Part shown: positions 5,250-6,356 of the stretch, piece after piece | How positions within the stretch are numbered: the stretch's first letter is position 1 | How the letters are laid out: each line of letters begins with the position of its first letter | Assembly (NCBI GenBank): GCA_003551805.1 | Contig: PUNR01000046.1 | Location: 1 to 6,356, forward strand | DNA from: Loktanella sp. | GTDB taxonomy: Bacteria > Pseudomonadota > Alphaproteobacteria > Rhodobacterales > Rhodobacteraceae | DNA length: 6,356 nucleotides | Direction: 5' to 3' | Notes under the pieces: model-generated | The model's input: the letters and a program-made list of their open reading frames with translations, nothing else | Database searches by the model: none | What the model was told of the DNA's origin: nothing | Translations under genes and position numbers: made by a program

Positions 5250-6356
5250 GGCGCGCTGCTGTCATCTGCGGCTTGCGCCGCAATCAACGGGCCGTCCGTG
5301 CCAAGCAGCACCAGCGAACCGGTATCATCAACCGTGAAACCGCTCACCAGGTCCAATGCGGCAAAGAACCGGCGCTCATGATCCATCAACGGATCAGCGC
5401 AAGCCATCATCGTGGCACCGACCTGACCGATGCGCAGCCCCTCGCCTGTCAGGTCATATCCCGCAAACCACTGGTTGCATCCACCTGCACCCGCCACACG
5501 GCCAGCATTGTCAAAGGCAAGGGTGATGCCGACATCCTGCGCCACATCATCGCCCCCAATCCGGCTGACAACCCAAGTACGGCCGGTTAGCAGATCACGG
5601 GTGTCACCGCCGCAGCCGGTAACAACGTCCGCGCCCAGCGTCAGGGTCGCAGTCTCGGGGAATGGCATGCCAGACATCGTATCATGGCAAATCCGGTTTT
5701 CGCGCAACAGGCTGGCGCTTGAATTGGCGGTCACAAAGATCGCGCCATCGCCTTGCAATCCAGCATCGGTGACGGGATAGACCAGATCGTCCATCCCGGG
5801 CCGGGTCACGGCTAGTTCACCACCCGTGACGGTGGCGGTCCAGAACGGCTCGTTGCCGCGCGCGACATAGGGGCCGCTGACCGGCGGCAGGGCGACATGG
5901 CATTCGGGCAGTTCGACATCGGCCACCGAAATCAAGGCATTCTCGCCGCGGTTCCAGAAAAACGTACCCGGATCATCCAGCGAATCGTAGCGCGCGCCCG
6001 ATGCTGTCGCCACCGCCTGCAAGATGACCCGCACATCGCCGGTATCCATCACCAGCGCCTCTTCGGCATAACCTGTGCGCACAATCCGGTCACCACAACG
6101 GAACGTGGCGTTGAACCCGACCGGCTGATAGCGGCGCAACATCAGGTCAACTGGCGCATCCGTCAACGGCTCCGGATCACCCAGCCAGACCAGTTCAGCA
6201 CCCAGCGTGATACCCGCACGGATCACAGCATCCTCGTCGATAGGTACATCCACCGCAAAGGGCACCGGCACCTGTTGGCCATTGGTGGGCAAACGGGTCT
6301 CGGACACCATCCGGCCATCGGCGCCGATCACCTCGACCAAGACAACCGCGTCATCG
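5246..6356 (-). CDS. Multidomain envelope protein: YbaY-like, MliC-like, COG3650-like and META/HslJ-like modules (5' end outside window)
   Basis: The frame stays open to the window edge, and a codon at 6338-6340 (TTG) is only an internal Leu, so the N-terminus, probably a signal or lipoprotein peptide, lies beyond 6356. In residues counted from the edge (369 in the window), the modules are as follows. Residues 1-75 resemble YbaY lipoproteins (DDAVVLVEVIGADG, GQQVPVPFAVDVP, a strand-rich Ig-like fold). Residues 82-152 resemble the lysozyme inhibitor MliC (FRCGD, then SGARY at 119-123, FFWNRGENA at 132-140, and a closing C152 likely paired with C87). Residues 163-249 carry the COG3650-like motif ARGNEPFWTATV with Cys223 and Cys248. 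Residues 252-360 form a META domain (LTGRTWVV, GAGGCNQWFAGY at 289-300, then MMACADPLMDHERRFFAAL). META proteins such as HslJ are periplasmic or outer-membrane associated. The work of the whole protein is unknown; envelope stress or lysozyme defence is a guess. The stop overlaps the moaA stop by 4 bp. Confidence 0.85.
   Translation of the reverse strand, partial: DDAVVLVEVIGADGRMVSETRLPTNGQQVPVPFAVDVPIDEDAVIRAGITLGAELVWLGDPEPLTDAPVDLMLRRYQPVGFNATFRCGDRIVRTGYAEEALVMDTGDVRVILQAVATASGARYDSLDDPGTFFWNRGENALISVADVELPECHVALPPVSGPYVARGNEPFWTATVTGGELAVTRPGMDDLVYPVTDAGLQGDGAIFVTANSSASLLRENRICHDTMSGMPFPETATLTLGADVVTGCGGDTRDLLTGRTWVVSRIGGDDVAQDVGITLAFDNAGRVAGAGGCNQWFAGYDLTGEGLRIGQVGATMMACADPLMDHERRFFAALDLVSGFTVDDTGSLVLLGTDGPLIAAQAADDSSAP

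Noticed and set aside
5267..5282. Perfect hairpin TGCGGC-TTGC-GCCGCA just after moaA as a rho-independent terminator
   Set aside because: The stem is only 6 bp, no T-tract follows on either strand, and it lies within codons of the convergent gene. It is more likely a by-product of GC-rich coding sequence.

Overview
This GC-rich window (roughly 60% G+C by eye) reads as chromosomal DNA of an alphaproteobacterium, most likely Rhodobacterales (Roseobacter-like). The reasons are the style of the GlmU, GlmS and MoaA sequences, the tight gene packing, and two envelope proteins typical of that group. Every base belongs to or directly borders a gene; the only real intergenic gap is 85 bp (4160-4244). 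I see no tRNA, rRNA, CRISPR, insertion sequence, prophage or integration signature.

Left part, plus strand (1-3707): a co-directional cluster. It holds the 3' end of glmU (UDP-GlcNAc synthesis, entering from outside the window), glmS (glucosamine-6-phosphate synthase), a small FMN-binding split-barrel (PPOX-family) protein and an AlkD-type DNA alkylation-repair protein. Junctions are 1 bp apart (glmU-glmS), overlapped by 1 bp (glmS-PPOX, TAATG) and overlapped by 4 bp (PPOX-alkD, ATGA), so the four genes look like one translationally coupled unit. GlmS makes GlcN-6-P from Fru-6-P and glutamine. GlmU acetylates GlcN-1-P and uridylylates the product to UDP-GlcNAc, the precursor of peptidoglycan and lipid A. 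The last two genes have no obvious link to that pathway.

Right part (3710-6356): a minus-strand lipoprotein of unknown function converges on the alkD end with only 2 bp between them. It diverges from moaA (molybdenum cofactor biosynthesis, radical SAM) across the 85-bp gap. moaA in turn converges on, and overlaps by 4 bp, a minus-strand multidomain envelope protein. That protein strings together YbaY-like, MliC-like, COG3650-like and META/HslJ-like modules, and its N-terminus lies beyond the window.

The most notable observation is an in-frame TAA at 148-150 inside glmU, an essential gene in most bacteria, where homologues would be expected to have a GAA codon. All residues around it match the family, so a single G-to-T change explains it. 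It is either a sequencing or assembly error, or a real nonsense mutation that needs suppression or a second gene copy. Otherwise this is an ordinary core-genome region, and I found no convincing new multi-gene system.
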